Source: Sciscionella sediminilitoris (GTDB lineage: Bacteria > Actinomycetota > Actinomycetes > Mycobacteriales > Pseudonocardiaceae). Taken from it: 64,000 bases of DNA. A program made the position numbers and the translations under genes. The notes under the pieces are model-generated. The model was not told the DNA's origin, ran no database searches, and saw nothing but the letters and a program-made list of their open reading frames with translations. The stretch is taken from NCBI RefSeq assembly GCF_000737195.2, contig NZ_JALM01000010.1, positions 109,815 to 173,814 on the forward strand, read 5' to 3'. Shown here piece after piece: positions 54,379 to 63,863 of this stretch (within the stretch, counting starts at the first letter, position 1; every line of letters starts with the position of its first letter).

Positions 54379-55569
54379 ATGCACGAATACGATCCCTTCG
54401 ACGAGGAGTTCCAGCTCGACCCCTATCCGGCCTACCGGGCGCTGCGGGACCACGATCCGGTGCACCACCACGAGCATCCGGAGTTCTACGCGCTCTCCCG
54501 GTTCGCCGATGTGTTCGCCGCGGTGCGCGATCACGAGACCTTCTCCTCGGCGCAGGGACTGACCTATCACCGCGATGAGATCGCCGCGCTCGGGCTCGCC
54601 CCGACCCTGGTGATGACCGATCCACCGCGGCACGGGCGGCTGCGGGCGCTGATCGGCAAGGCGTTCACCCCGCGCCGGGTCGCCGGGCTCGAAGACGAGA
54701 TCCGGGCCTTCGTCCGGGAGCGGATCGCCGCGCTGGAGCGGTCCGAGGAACCCGATCTGCACCGGGATTTCTCCTCACCCATCCCGAGCTTCGTGGTGGC
54801 CAGCCTGCTCGGAGTGCCCGCGGCCGACCGGGACCGCTTCGATCCCTGGGTTACCGCCATCGTCGGGGTGAGCAACCAGGGGTTTCAGGCGGACGAGTTC
54901 GCCGGGAGCGCCGCGGTCGCCGAGATGTTCGAGTACTTCTCCGGGCTCATCGCCAAGCGGCGGGTGGATCCGGGCGAGGACCTGATCAGTGCACTGCTCG
55001 GCGCGGAGATCGACGGTGAGCGGCTCACCGACTGGGACATTCTCGGATTCTGCTTCAACATCGTCGCCGGGGGCAACGACACCACGAGCAACCTGATCTC
55101 GCACGGTTTCCTGCTGCTCACCGAGAATCCGGCGCAGCGCGAACTGCTGCTCGCCGACCCGGACCGCATTCCGGGCGCGCTCGTCGAGTTCCTGCGCCTG
55201 GAGTCCAGCGTGCAGTCCCTGGCCCGCACCACGCTGCGCCCGGTGCGCCTGCACGGGGTGGAGATCCCCGAGGGCGCGAAGGTGATGATGCTCTACGGCT
55301 CGGCCAACCGGGACGAGCGCGAGTTCGGCCCGGACGCCGAGCGGCTGGACGTCACCAGGAAGATCCCGCGCCATCTCGGCTTCTCCAACGGGGTGCACTT
55401 CTGCATCGGCTCGCACCTTGCCTGGCTGCAGGCCCGGGTCGCGGTCGGGGAACTGCTCGCCGCGCACCCGTGGATCGGCGTGGACCGTTCCCGCGCGGTA
55501 CGGCTGCGCTCCCCGTTCAACCGGGGCTGGCATTCCCTTCCGGCCACCGAGCTGGCGGTCAGGCGCTGA
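54379..55569 (+). CDS. Cytochrome P450
   Basis: A 396-aa soluble P450. Haem motif FSNGVHFCIG with Cys342; I-helix AGGNDTTSN; ExxR in EFLR. Bacterial class I P450s need a ferredoxin and reductase, which are not adjacent. The family cannot be fixed; it is not CYP125. The divergent TetR repressor suggests induction by a small molecule rather than by KstR ligands. Its last 11 bp overlap the convergent MFS gene. Confidence 0.85.
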   Translation: MHEYDPFDEEFQLDPYPAYRALRDHDPVHHHEHPEFYALSRFADVFAAVRDHETFSSAQGLTYHRDEIAALGLAPTLVMTDPPRHGRLRALIGKAFTPRRVAGLEDEIRAFVRERIAALERSEEPDLHRDFSSPIPSFVVASLLGVPAADRDRFDPWVTAIVGVSNQGFQADEFAGSAAVAEMFEYFSGLIAKRRVDPGEDLISALLGAEIDGERLTDWDILGFCFNIVAGGNDTTSNLISHGFLLLTENPAQRELLLADPDRIPGALVEFLRLESSVQSLARTTLRPVRLHGVEIPEGAKVMMLYGSANRDEREFGPDAERLDVTRKIPRHLGFSNGVHFCIGSHLAWLQARVAVGELLAAHPWIGVDRSRAVRLRSPFNRGWHSLPATELAVRR

Positions 55570-56956
55570 TCTGCTCCAGGGAACGATTCCTGGTGGAGAT
55601 CCCGAGCACCGTCACCGCAACGACCGCGACCGCGATCACGCAGCAGAGCAGCACGAAAACCCCGAAGAAGGTCAGGCTCGCGTAGCTGGCCCCGAGCAGC
55701 ACCGGGGCGATCGCGGCACCGGTCCGGCTCAGCACCGCCGAAGCTCCGACCCCGGTGGCCCGGATCGCGGTCGGGTACACCTCCGGGGTGTAGGTGTAGA
55801 GCGGGGCGTATCCACCGTTGAGGAACAGCGCCATCGCGATGCTGAACACGAGCACAGCCGCGTTGCTGGTGGCCAGGGCGAGCCCGAGCGCGGAGAGGGC
55901 CGCGGCGCCGAGGAAGGCCACGATGGTCCACTTGCGGTCGATCCGTTCGGAAAGCACCGCGGCCGGGTAGTAGCCGATCACCTGGGCGACCTCGACCAGG
56001 ATCGAATAGCCGAAGCTCTCGCTGATGGACAATCCCTTGTGCACCAGCAACGTGGGCAGAAAGACCAGGAATCCGTAGTAGGCGAAGCTGAAACAGAACC
56101 ACAGCACGCAGATCAGCACGCTCTGGCGCAGCAGCGGCGGGCGGAACAGCGCACCGAGCTGACGCAGCAGGCTCGGCCGCTGCAGCTGCGCCGCACCGTC
56201 CACAGTGGAAGGTTCGGGTTCGGGAAGGGCGCCGCCGTTGGCCTTGCGCACCCGGTCCTCCAGGCGTTCCAGCTCGGCCATCGCCTCGTCCACCCGGCCG
56301 CGCGCCACCAGATAGCGCGGGGATTCGGGCAGATTGCGCCGCCACAGCACGGCGAGCACGATCGGCACCCCGACGATGAGCTGGGCGACCCGCCAGCCAC
56401 CGGAGAACGCGGGGATCACGAAGAACCCGATCAGCGCGGCGAGCACGAAGCCGAACCCGAAGAATCCGGCCAGCGAGCCCACGAACTTCCCCCTGGTGCG
56501 CACCGGGGCGAATTCGACGAGATAGGGCATCACGATGTTCGCGTTGATCCCGATCGCCACTCCCGCGAGAATCCGGGTGACGAGCAGGAAGACCGCGTTC
56601 GGGGACAGTGCCCCGGCCAGCATGGCCGCGCTGTAGATCGCCATCGTGGCGATCAGCAGGGTGCGCCTGCCCATCCGGTCCCCGAGCACACCGACCAGCA
56701 GTGCCCCGGCGAACGCCCCGATCAGGGCGGAACTGCCGAGCAGTCCCTGTTCGAATCCGGAGAGGGCGAACACCCCGGCCGCGACCGGGAGCAGGAAGGA
56801 CACGATCCCGTTGTCCATCCCGTCGAACGTGGTGGAAAGACCTCCCTTGACCAGGATGCCGCGTTGCACCCTTGTCGGTGGCAGCCGGTCGAGCCGCGCC
56901 GCCACCTGTGCGTACGCGGCCGCCGTGTCCGGGGTTTCGGAAGCTCGGATGGTCAT
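55559..56956 (-). CDS. MFS transporter of the dipeptidase-like cluster
   Basis: A 465-aa major facilitator with about twelve hydrophobic segments. The TM2-3 loop GVLGDRMGRRT, ILAGVAIGINANIVMPYLVEFAP and NLPESPRYLVARGR place it in the sugar-porter-like / aromatic acid:H+ symporter range. ATG 56954-56956 is chosen because the upstream in-frame sequence has no good ribosome binding site. It follows the dipeptidase-like gene by 35 bp on the same strand, and probably imports that pathway's substrate. Confidence 0.8.
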   Translation of the reverse strand: MTIRASETPDTAAAYAQVAARLDRLPPTRVQRGILVKGGLSTTFDGMDNGIVSFLLPVAAGVFALSGFEQGLLGSSALIGAFAGALLVGVLGDRMGRRTLLIATMAIYSAAMLAGALSPNAVFLLVTRILAGVAIGINANIVMPYLVEFAPVRTRGKFVGSLAGFFGFGFVLAALIGFFVIPAFSGGWRVAQLIVGVPIVLAVLWRRNLPESPRYLVARGRVDEAMAELERLEDRVRKANGGALPEPEPSTVDGAAQLQRPSLLRQLGALFRPPLLRQSVLICVLWFCFSFAYYGFLVFLPTLLVHKGLSISESFGYSILVEVAQVIGYYPAAVLSERIDRKWTIVAFLGAAALSALGLALATSNAAVLVFSIAMALFLNGGYAPLYTYTPEVYPTAIRATGVGASAVLSRTGAAIAPVLLGASYASLTFFGVFVLLCCVIAVAVVAVTVLGISTRNRSLEQISA

Positions 56957-56991
56957 GTCGACCGCCCTTCGTTGGGTTATCGAGCATCGGG

Positions 56992-57966
56992 TCAGCGAAC
57001 GTCGAGTACCTGCCGGTAGAACCGCATCCAGTTGCCGCCCATGAGTTTGCCGACCTCGGCCTGGTCGAAGTGCTCCCCGAGCGCCACGGCGAGCGCGGGG
57101 AAATCCAGGGTGGAACCCATCCACTCCACGGGTTTCGCCTTGCCCGGATTGCTCGCCGAGCCGGCCCCGTACTGCACGGTGCGGGTCCACCGGCCCTGGC
57201 GCATCCACTCCAGTTCGGGCAGCCCGCTCTTGCGGGACAGGTCGGTGCCGATGCCGACCGCGTCGATGCCGATCAGTTCGACCGTCTTGGCCACCATCTC
57301 GCACCAGCTCCGCCGGGAATCCGCCCACGGCCCGCTGATGTTGCGATAGGTGGCCAGGCCGAGCATCCCGCCGTTGTCCGCGAGCGCACGCACCAGCGCA
57401 TCACCCTTGTTACGCGGATGGTCGTAGAGCGAGCGCGGGTTCGCGTGGGTCACCGCGACCGGGCGCTCCGCCGCCTCGATCGCCTCGATTCCGGTGCGCT
57501 CTCCGGAATGCGAGAGGTCGACGACCATGCCGACCCGGTTCATCTCCCGCACCACCTCGCGCCCGAACCTGCTCAGCCCGGAATCCTCGGCCTCGTAACA
57601 GGATCCGCCGATCGCGTTCTGGTTGTTGTAGGTCAGCTGCATCACCCGCAGTCCCATGGCGTGGAAGAGTTCCACGTACCGGATCCGGTCGGCCAGCGGC
57701 GAGGCGTTCTGGGTACCGAGCAGGATCGCGGTCTTCCCCTCGGCATGCGCGCGTTCGATATCGGCACTGGAACCCGCGATACGGATCAGGTCGGCGTTGT
57801 CCCGCTCCAGATCCCGCCAGCGCCCGATCGCGTCCATGGTCTCCAGGGTGTCCTCCCAGAACGCGAGCGTGGGGGTGATACAGGCCAGCCCGCCATCGCG
57901 CAGTTCGGTGAGCACCTCGCGGTCGTAGTTCCCGCATTCGAGCCCGTCGATGTACATCCCGATCAC
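56992..57966 (-). CDS. Atypical M19 membrane dipeptidase-like protein
   Basis: A 324-aa TIM-barrel protein of the renal dipeptidase (M19) family. Residues matching later metal ligands are present: Glu125/Glu127 in CYEAEDSG, His153 in LSHSG and His174 in VTHANP. The N-terminal HxD pair that binds the first metal is missing: where dipeptidases read DGHND, this protein reads IDGLECG (6-12). So the metal site and probably the substrate differ. GTG at 57966 overlaps the upstream stop (GTGA); ATG at 57957 is the alternative. Not secreted: no signal peptide. Confidence 0.78.
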   Translation of the reverse strand: MIGMYIDGLECGNYDREVLTELRDGGLACITPTLAFWEDTLETMDAIGRWRDLERDNADLIRIAGSSADIERAHAEGKTAILLGTQNASPLADRIRYVELFHAMGLRVMQLTYNNQNAIGGSCYEAEDSGLSRFGREVVREMNRVGMVVDLSHSGERTGIEAIEAAERPVAVTHANPRSLYDHPRNKGDALVRALADNGGMLGLATYRNISGPWADSRRSWCEMVAKTVELIGIDAVGIGTDLSRKSGLPELEWMRQGRWTRTVQYGAGSASNPGKAKPVEWMGSTLDFPALAVALGEHFDQAEVGKLMGGNWMRFYRQVLDVR

Positions 57967-58619
57967 GTCCCTTCCGCCGCGCCGACCGGTTCCGCCGCGT
58001 CCTCGCCGACCTCGCCGACGATGTTGCCGAGTTCGTCGAACAGCGATCTCCCCGCGTGCCGGCGGGAGGCCGCCGAATCCGGGGTGAGCGCCTGGCCCGC
58101 GAGCCGGTACAGCGACCACCACAGTTCCGGATCGACCCGGGTTCCGTTGTGCAGCAAGGGGTCCAATGGCCACCGCGTCGATCCGGGCCCGGGCCGCGCG
58201 CGGATCTCACCGTTGGCGAAGTCCAGGCTCAGCCGCTGTGCCGGAGCCTGGTGTTCGAGCACCCGGAGCAGCCCCGGCTCGGCGACCGCGGTCACCCGCA
58301 GCCGCGCCGAACCCGCGCGGCGACAGCGTGCCGCGGCCAGATCGAGCAGATCCGGGGCGACCGCGAAGGCGTGCCGCCCGTCCGCATCGATCTCCAGGAC
58401 CTCCCCGCGTTCAGACCACCGGCAGGTGCGGTGCGCCCCGGAGCGCAACGCCTCGAGTCCCGCGTGCAGCGCGGCGATCCCGCCCAGGCCCGCGGACTCG
58501 GCCACCAGCGCGGTGTCCCGGATCGCGGGTACCGCGGCGCGCGGCACCCCGAGCACCCGCAGCACCCTGCCGAGCACCAGGCGGCATTCCCGCAGTGAAA
58601 CGATCAGTTCGCTCTCCAT
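57963..58619 (-). CDS. Uncharacterised protein (weakly DUF3726-like)
   Basis: A 218-aa protein, no confident family. It begins MESELIVSLRECRLVLGR and has an N-terminal helical segment (VPAIRDTALVAESAGLGGIAAL) reminiscent of DUF3726 proteins, which usually accompany uncharacterised catabolic genes; this is a weak resemblance. No signal peptide or membrane segment. Start at 58619 is favoured over an upstream one at 58721, which would overlap the next gene. It sits between the dipeptidase-like gene (4-bp overlap) and the 564-residue protein (1 bp apart), so it surely works with them. Confidence 0.65.
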   Translation of the reverse strand: MESELIVSLRECRLVLGRVLRVLGVPRAAVPAIRDTALVAESAGLGGIAALHAGLEALRSGAHRTCRWSERGEVLEIDADGRHAFAVAPDLLDLAAARCRRAGSARLRVTAVAEPGLLRVLEHQAPAQRLSLDFANGEIRARPGPGSTRWPLDPLLHNGTRVDPELWWSLYRLAGQALTPDSAASRRHAGRSLFDELGNIVGEVGEDAAEPVGAAEGT

Positions 58620-58620
58620 C

Positions 58621-60315
58621 TCAGCCTCCCGAGGGCAGTGCCGGGTAGATCCAGTCGTTCGCCGCGCCCGTGCGCAGGTCCTCCCTTGTCGGTGCGCCGT
58701 GGAAGAGCAGGCCGAGCACACTGCGGCCGAACGCGTCCACGGTCTTGTCCAGGCCGTGGAAGGCGGCGTTCATCAGCCGGACGATGTGTACCGGGACGAA
58801 GTCCTCGGCGAGCATGTTCATCCGCGGGGAGTGGTACCGGCGCCCGGCCAGTCCCTGGACCCGTTGCACCACCCCGCGTTCCTCCGGGTGCGCGGCGAGG
58901 AATTCCCCGACGAGCGCGGTTTCCTCGGTGGCAGCGAGTTTCCCGGCCAGCCGACGCACATCCCCGGGCAGGTCGAGCGCCCATTCGAAACCGCCGGGCA
59001 CCTCGTCCACCGGTCCCCTGCGTGGTTCCTCGGCATCCCGGGACTTGTACCAGCGATACCGGCGCTGCGCCGGATCCGCCATGTCGAACTCCCAGGCCCA
59101 GCCGTACTCGGTGCGCAGCAGTTCGGTCAGCTCCGCCACCGGGGCGCACGGATCGTGGTGCAGTTCCTCGTCCACCGGCTGCGCCGAGAGCAGCGCGTCC
59201 ACCTCCGCGGGGCGCAGTTCGAGCAGGATCGCGTCGAACACCTCGGCCGCGTCCGGCAGCAACCGGGTGCCGAGCCCGGAAACCAGTGCGCCGAACCCCT
59301 CGGTGTGCCCGGCGTGTTCGAGTTCGGTGAACCGCTCGTCCAGGCACCGCAACCCATCGGCGATCCGGCTTGCCGGGGTGAAGTCGTGGTAGGTGAAGGA
59401 ATCCTGCGCGTAGAAGGTGATCGCGCGGCCGAGCAGTTCCCGTGCCCGGTCCCAGTCGGCCGTTCCGGGAACCGCCGGGATCCGCCGCGCCCGTGCGACC
59501 GCGGCGGCGCGCAGGGTGAGCCAGCGGTCCAGCAGCGCGGGATGGGTGTTGGCGAAGAACACCAGACCGAGCGCGGATCCGTTGCCCAGGCCAAGGAACC
59601 GTTTCAGCTCCGGGTCGAGGCGGGCCGCCTCCGGATGCGCGGCCCTGGCCAGGTGCTCGACGAGATCCACGGCGAACTCCCGCATCAGATAGGCCGCGAG
59701 CATCTGGGCGTGGTAGGGAACGCGCAGCGGATGATCGTCCTCGAGGGCGAGAAAGGACCGGGTGCCGAAGGTGCCGTTCCCGTCCAGTCCGGTGTTGCGC
59801 ATCAGATAACCGACCCCGGCCAGTTCCTCCACCGAGGGCTGGTTTCCCGTGGACAACCGCTCGATCACGTGCTCGAACAGCCGGAGGCTGCGGTTCGAAC
59901 GGCACCACACCAGGGTCCCCGGGCTGGCCCGGCCCGCGTAGAGCTTCGGCAGTTCCTCCCGGGTGATGCGCAGTTCGTCCGGCCCGACCTCCCCCTCGAC
60001 CAGCGCGCCCATCATGTCCCAGTCGGTACCGATGATGCGCCCGGTGCGGCCTTCGAGTTTCGGTTCGAAGGAGAACACCATGAAATCGAAATTCATGCGC
60101 GGTGTGCGCACCCGGTACACCGCCTCGCCGCGCGCCGAATCGTCGATGTCGAACCGGATCCGCTCGATCTCCCAGCGCTGGGCACTCATCAGGTGCACGA
60201 GCGACCGGCTCGCCGAAAGCCTGCTCGGCACCAGTTTCGACAGGTGTTCCGGGCGCATGAACCGGTCCGGATCGGGCAGTTCCGCGGTGTCGATTTCGGG
60301 GCTGACAGTGCGCAT
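58621..60315 (-). CDS. Uncharacterised 564-residue protein
   Basis: A soluble-looking 564-aa protein with no signal peptide and no family recognised with confidence. Recognisable conserved-looking segments are YRVRTPRMNFDFMVFSF (68-84), NTGLDGNGTFGTRSF (174-188), YHAQMLAAYLMREFA (201-215), GNGSALGLVFFANTHP (244-259) and a late YHSPRMNMLAEDFVP. The dense Gly/Asn motifs suggest ligand or cofactor binding. Start 60315 is placed at MRTVSPEIDT; the in-frame extension upstream runs into the IclR gene. It is the second gene of the IclR-headed operon; a catabolic or transport-coupled role is inferred from context only. Confidence 0.65.
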   Translation of the reverse strand: MRTVSPEIDTAELPDPDRFMRPEHLSKLVPSRLSASRSLVHLMSAQRWEIERIRFDIDDSARGEAVYRVRTPRMNFDFMVFSFEPKLEGRTGRIIGTDWDMMGALVEGEVGPDELRITREELPKLYAGRASPGTLVWCRSNRSLRLFEHVIERLSTGNQPSVEELAGVGYLMRNTGLDGNGTFGTRSFLALEDDHPLRVPYHAQMLAAYLMREFAVDLVEHLARAAHPEAARLDPELKRFLGLGNGSALGLVFFANTHPALLDRWLTLRAAAVARARRIPAVPGTADWDRARELLGRAITFYAQDSFTYHDFTPASRIADGLRCLDERFTELEHAGHTEGFGALVSGLGTRLLPDAAEVFDAILLELRPAEVDALLSAQPVDEELHHDPCAPVAELTELLRTEYGWAWEFDMADPAQRRYRWYKSRDAEEPRRGPVDEVPGGFEWALDLPGDVRRLAGKLAATEETALVGEFLAAHPEERGVVQRVQGLAGRRYHSPRMNMLAEDFVPVHIVRLMNAAFHGLDKTVDAFGRSVLGLLFHGAPTREDLRTGAANDWIYPALPSGG

Positions 60316-60361
60316 ACCTCTCCCAGGGAAAGAATTCGGTACGGAATCGGGAATGGCGGAA

Positions 60362-61108
60362 TCAGGCTTCGAGTGCCGTTGTTTCGTAGGCGGTGTTGAG
60401 CCGGGCCAGTGCGGCGGCGGCCGCGGCAAGGGGTTCCCGCGCGGTTTCCGGATCGAACCGGGTCTCCGGGCCGACCGCGCACAGCGCCACCCTCGGATGC
60501 CCGCCACGGTCGGCGACCGGGAACGCGATCGCCGCGAGCCCCTCGCCTTCCCCCTCGGGGATGGTGGCGTATCCCGCCTCCCGGATCGCGGCGAGCTCGG
60601 CCGCGCTCGGTAACCGGGCCCCTGCCGCGCGCAGCCCGGCAACGGTCTCCGGATCGGCATTGGCGACCAGCACCCGGCCGGTGGCCCCGCCGTGCAGGGA
60701 CAACCGCCTGCCCAGCGCCAGGGTCACATGCGCGGCGGTACCCGGTTCGGCTCGCTTGATCACCCGGGTGGCCGCCTCGTCGAGCACCGCGAGACAGACC
60801 GACTGGCCGATCTCCTGCGCCAGTTCCACCAGCAGCCGGGAAACCCGCTCGCCGAACCCCGCGTGCTGCAGCGCGGCCTGGCCGAGATGCGCGGCGCGCA
60901 CGGTCAGCTGGTACTCACCGCTCGGCAGCTGCTCCAGCCAGCCCGCGGCGACCAGGGTGACCAGATGCCGGTGCACCTCGGAACGGTTCACCCCGAGCCG
61001 GCGCGCGAGCTCGGCCACCCGGACCGGATCCTCGTATTCGCCGATGACATCCAGCAGCCGGAGGAGTTTCAGCGCGGAGCTCATCGGCCGTGTGCTGTTC
61101 TGCGTCAT
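60362..61108 (-). CDS. IclR-family regulator of the dipeptidase-like cluster
   Basis: A 248-aa IclR protein: winged HTH (about 10-75, VRVAELARRLGVNRSEVHRHLVTLV) and effector domain with GATGRVLVA and AIAFPVADRGGHPRVALCAVG. Start is put at ATG 61106-61108 (MTQNSTRPMSSALKLL); an in-frame GTG at 61153 lies inside the operator and is rejected. First gene of a five-gene minus-strand operon, with tandem operators directly upstream. Confidence 0.8.
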   Translation of the reverse strand: MTQNSTRPMSSALKLLRLLDVIGEYEDPVRVAELARRLGVNRSEVHRHLVTLVAAGWLEQLPSGEYQLTVRAAHLGQAALQHAGFGERVSRLLVELAQEIGQSVCLAVLDEAATRVIKRAEPGTAAHVTLALGRRLSLHGGATGRVLVANADPETVAGLRAAGARLPSAAELAAIREAGYATIPEGEGEGLAAIAFPVADRGGHPRVALCAVGPETRFDPETAREPLAAAAAALARLNTAYETTALEA

Positions 61109-61147
61109 GAATTCGGCGCTTCCCGCATTCGTGACCCCGATTCTCTG

Positions 61148-61186
61148 TGTCACATATTTTGTGACAATGTCCTATATTTTGTGACA
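61148..61186. promoter_or_regulatory. Tandem IclR operators
   Basis: Site 1 is TGTCACA-tattt-TGTGACA (61148-61166), a perfect 7-bp inverted repeat. Site 2 (61168-61186) repeats the layout 20 bp on with a degenerate left arm (TGTCCTA) and a perfect right arm. ATATTTTGTGACA recurs at 61154 and 61174. Two sites two helical turns apart suit cooperative binding of an IclR dimer of dimers, 40 bp upstream of the IclR start. Confidence 0.78.
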
Positions 61187-61281
61187 GTATTGATTTTAAT
61201 TCCCTCCCCGATATCGGGACAAGACCCGAATTCGCTGCGAACAGATCCGCGTACGCTTCGTGTCCGGGCGCGGGCGTGAAA

Positions 61282-61315
61282 AAGCCGCCGCCCCGGAAAA
61301 CCGGGACGGCGGCTT
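61282..61315 (-). terminator. Rho-independent terminator of cyp125
   Basis: A 15-bp stem with one mismatch (arms 61282-61296 and 61301-61315) and an AAAA/TTTT loop. Read on the minus strand it is followed by TTTTT and lies 20 bp after the cyp125 stop (61335). The 147 bp between it and the IclR operators show no gene. Confidence 0.87.
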
Positions 61316-61334
61316 GGTTTCCTGTTCGGCGGCG

Positions 61335-62585
61335 TCAGCCGTGCGCGACGGGACAGCGACCGGTGAAATCGACCGGGAACTCCTTGATGCTGTTGAGCCA
61401 GCCGGAAGCGAGCCGCTTCGGATCACCGAGCTTGGTGATGTCCGGCATGTGATCGGCGATCGCGTTGAAGATCAGGTCGATCTCCAGGCGGGCCAGGTTC
61501 GCGCCGAGGCAGTAGTGCACCCCGGAACCGCCGAACCCGAGGTGCGGATTCGGATCACGCTTGATGTCGAACTTGTGCGGGTCGGTGAATACCTCCTCGT
61601 CGAAGTTCGCCGAGCCATAGAACATCGCGACCCGGTCACCCTTGCGGATCTGCTGGCCGTCCAGCTCCATATCGGTCAGCGCGGTCCGCTGGAAGGTGGT
61701 CACCGGAGTCGCGTAGCGCACGATCTCGTCCGCGGTGGTCTTCGGCCGCTCGGCCTTGTAGATCTCCCACTGCTCCGGGTTCTCCAGGAAGGCGATCATC
61801 CCGTGCGAGATCGCGTTGCGCGTGGTCTCGTTGCCCGCGACGGCGAGCAGGATGACGAAGAAGGAGAACTCCTCCGGGGTCAGTGCCTCGCCGTCGATAT
61901 CGGCGTTGATCAGCTGGGTGACGATGTCCTCGCGCGGGTTCTGCTTGCGATCCTCGGCCATGTTGTACGAGTAGCCGATGATCTCCATCGCGGAGGCGGC
62001 CGGATCACCCTCGAAATCGGGGTCGTCGTAACCGGTCATCTCGTTGGACCATTTGAAGACCTTCTCCCGGTCTTCCTGCGGCACCCCGATCAGGCTCGCG
62101 ATCGCCTGCAGCGGCAGTTCCGAGGCGACCTTCGTGACGAAGTCCCCGCTCTCGGTGGACAGCGCCTCGCGCACGATCGAGTCGGCACGTTTGGTGAGCT
62201 CGTCCTGCAGGCCCCGGATGGCGCGCACGGTGAACCCGCGGGTCACGATCCGGCGCAGCTTGGTGTGCTGCGGTGGATCGATGTTCAGCAGCACATATCG
62301 CTGCAGCTCGATATTCTCCCGCGCGATATCGTCGGCGAACCGGGGAATCGCGGTGTTCTCCCATGTCGAGTAGTTCTCGCTGTCCCGCGAGATCTCCTTG
62401 ACATGCTTGTGTTTTGTGACAACCCAGAATCCGTTGTCGGCGAATCCACCTTTGTCCGGGGACTTCGGATTCCACCACACCGGGGCGGTCTTGCGGAGTT
62501 CGGCGAACTCGGCGTGCGGCACCCGCTCGGCGTACACGTTTGGATCGGTGAAATCGAACCCCTCGGGTATGGCTGGCATGACCAT
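61335..62585 (-). CDS. cyp125: CYP125-like steroid C26 monooxygenase
   Basis: A 416-aa P450. I-helix AGNETTRNAISHG, ExxR in EIVR, and the haem loop FGGSGVHYCLGANLAR with Cys359; the loop with an extra residue between Gly and His is the CYP125 form. N-terminal PEGFDFTDPNVYAERVP is also typical. CYP125 oxidises the terminal C26(C27) methyl of cholesterol/cholestenone to the acid, starting side-chain loss. ATG 62585 has GGAG 6 bp upstream; ATG 62579 is a possible alternative. Divergent from fadA5, as in M. tuberculosis. Confidence 0.88.
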   Translation of the reverse strand: MVMPAIPEGFDFTDPNVYAERVPHAEFAELRKTAPVWWNPKSPDKGGFADNGFWVVTKHKHVKEISRDSENYSTWENTAIPRFADDIARENIELQRYVLLNIDPPQHTKLRRIVTRGFTVRAIRGLQDELTKRADSIVREALSTESGDFVTKVASELPLQAIASLIGVPQEDREKVFKWSNEMTGYDDPDFEGDPAASAMEIIGYSYNMAEDRKQNPREDIVTQLINADIDGEALTPEEFSFFVILLAVAGNETTRNAISHGMIAFLENPEQWEIYKAERPKTTADEIVRYATPVTTFQRTALTDMELDGQQIRKGDRVAMFYGSANFDEEVFTDPHKFDIKRDPNPHLGFGGSGVHYCLGANLARLEIDLIFNAIADHMPDITKLGDPKRLASGWLNSIKEFPVDFTGRCPVAHG

Positions 62586-62620
62586 CCACGCTCCGATCGC
62601 TCAGCAATGAGCAAGACTTC

Positions 62621-62634
62621 TGAAACACGTTCTA
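62621..62634. promoter_or_regulatory. KstR-type operator, cyp125
   Basis: TGAAACACGTTCTA fits TnnAACnnGTTnnA and lies 35 bp upstream of the cyp125 start (62585). Confidence 0.86.
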
Positions 62635-62708
62635 CATGAATTGAACCACATGGAACGCCGTTGGTGAAGACGTTGGCTGCAGATCAATCACTTGCTAGCA
62701 TCCATAAG

Positions 62709-62722
62709 TAGAACATGTTTCA
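62709..62722. promoter_or_regulatory. KstR-type operator, fadA5
   Basis: TAGAACATGTTTCA fits TnnAACnnGTTnnA and lies 22 bp upstream of the fadA5 start (62745). The 74 bp between it and the cyp125 operator should hold both divergent promoters. Confidence 0.86.
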
Positions 62723-62732
62723 GAAATTATGA

Positions 62733-63863
<1,131 letters not shown>

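Noticed and set aside
61109..61153. GTG 61153 as IclR start
   Set aside because: It lies inside the perfect operator dyad; ATG 61108 gives a normal IclR N-terminus.
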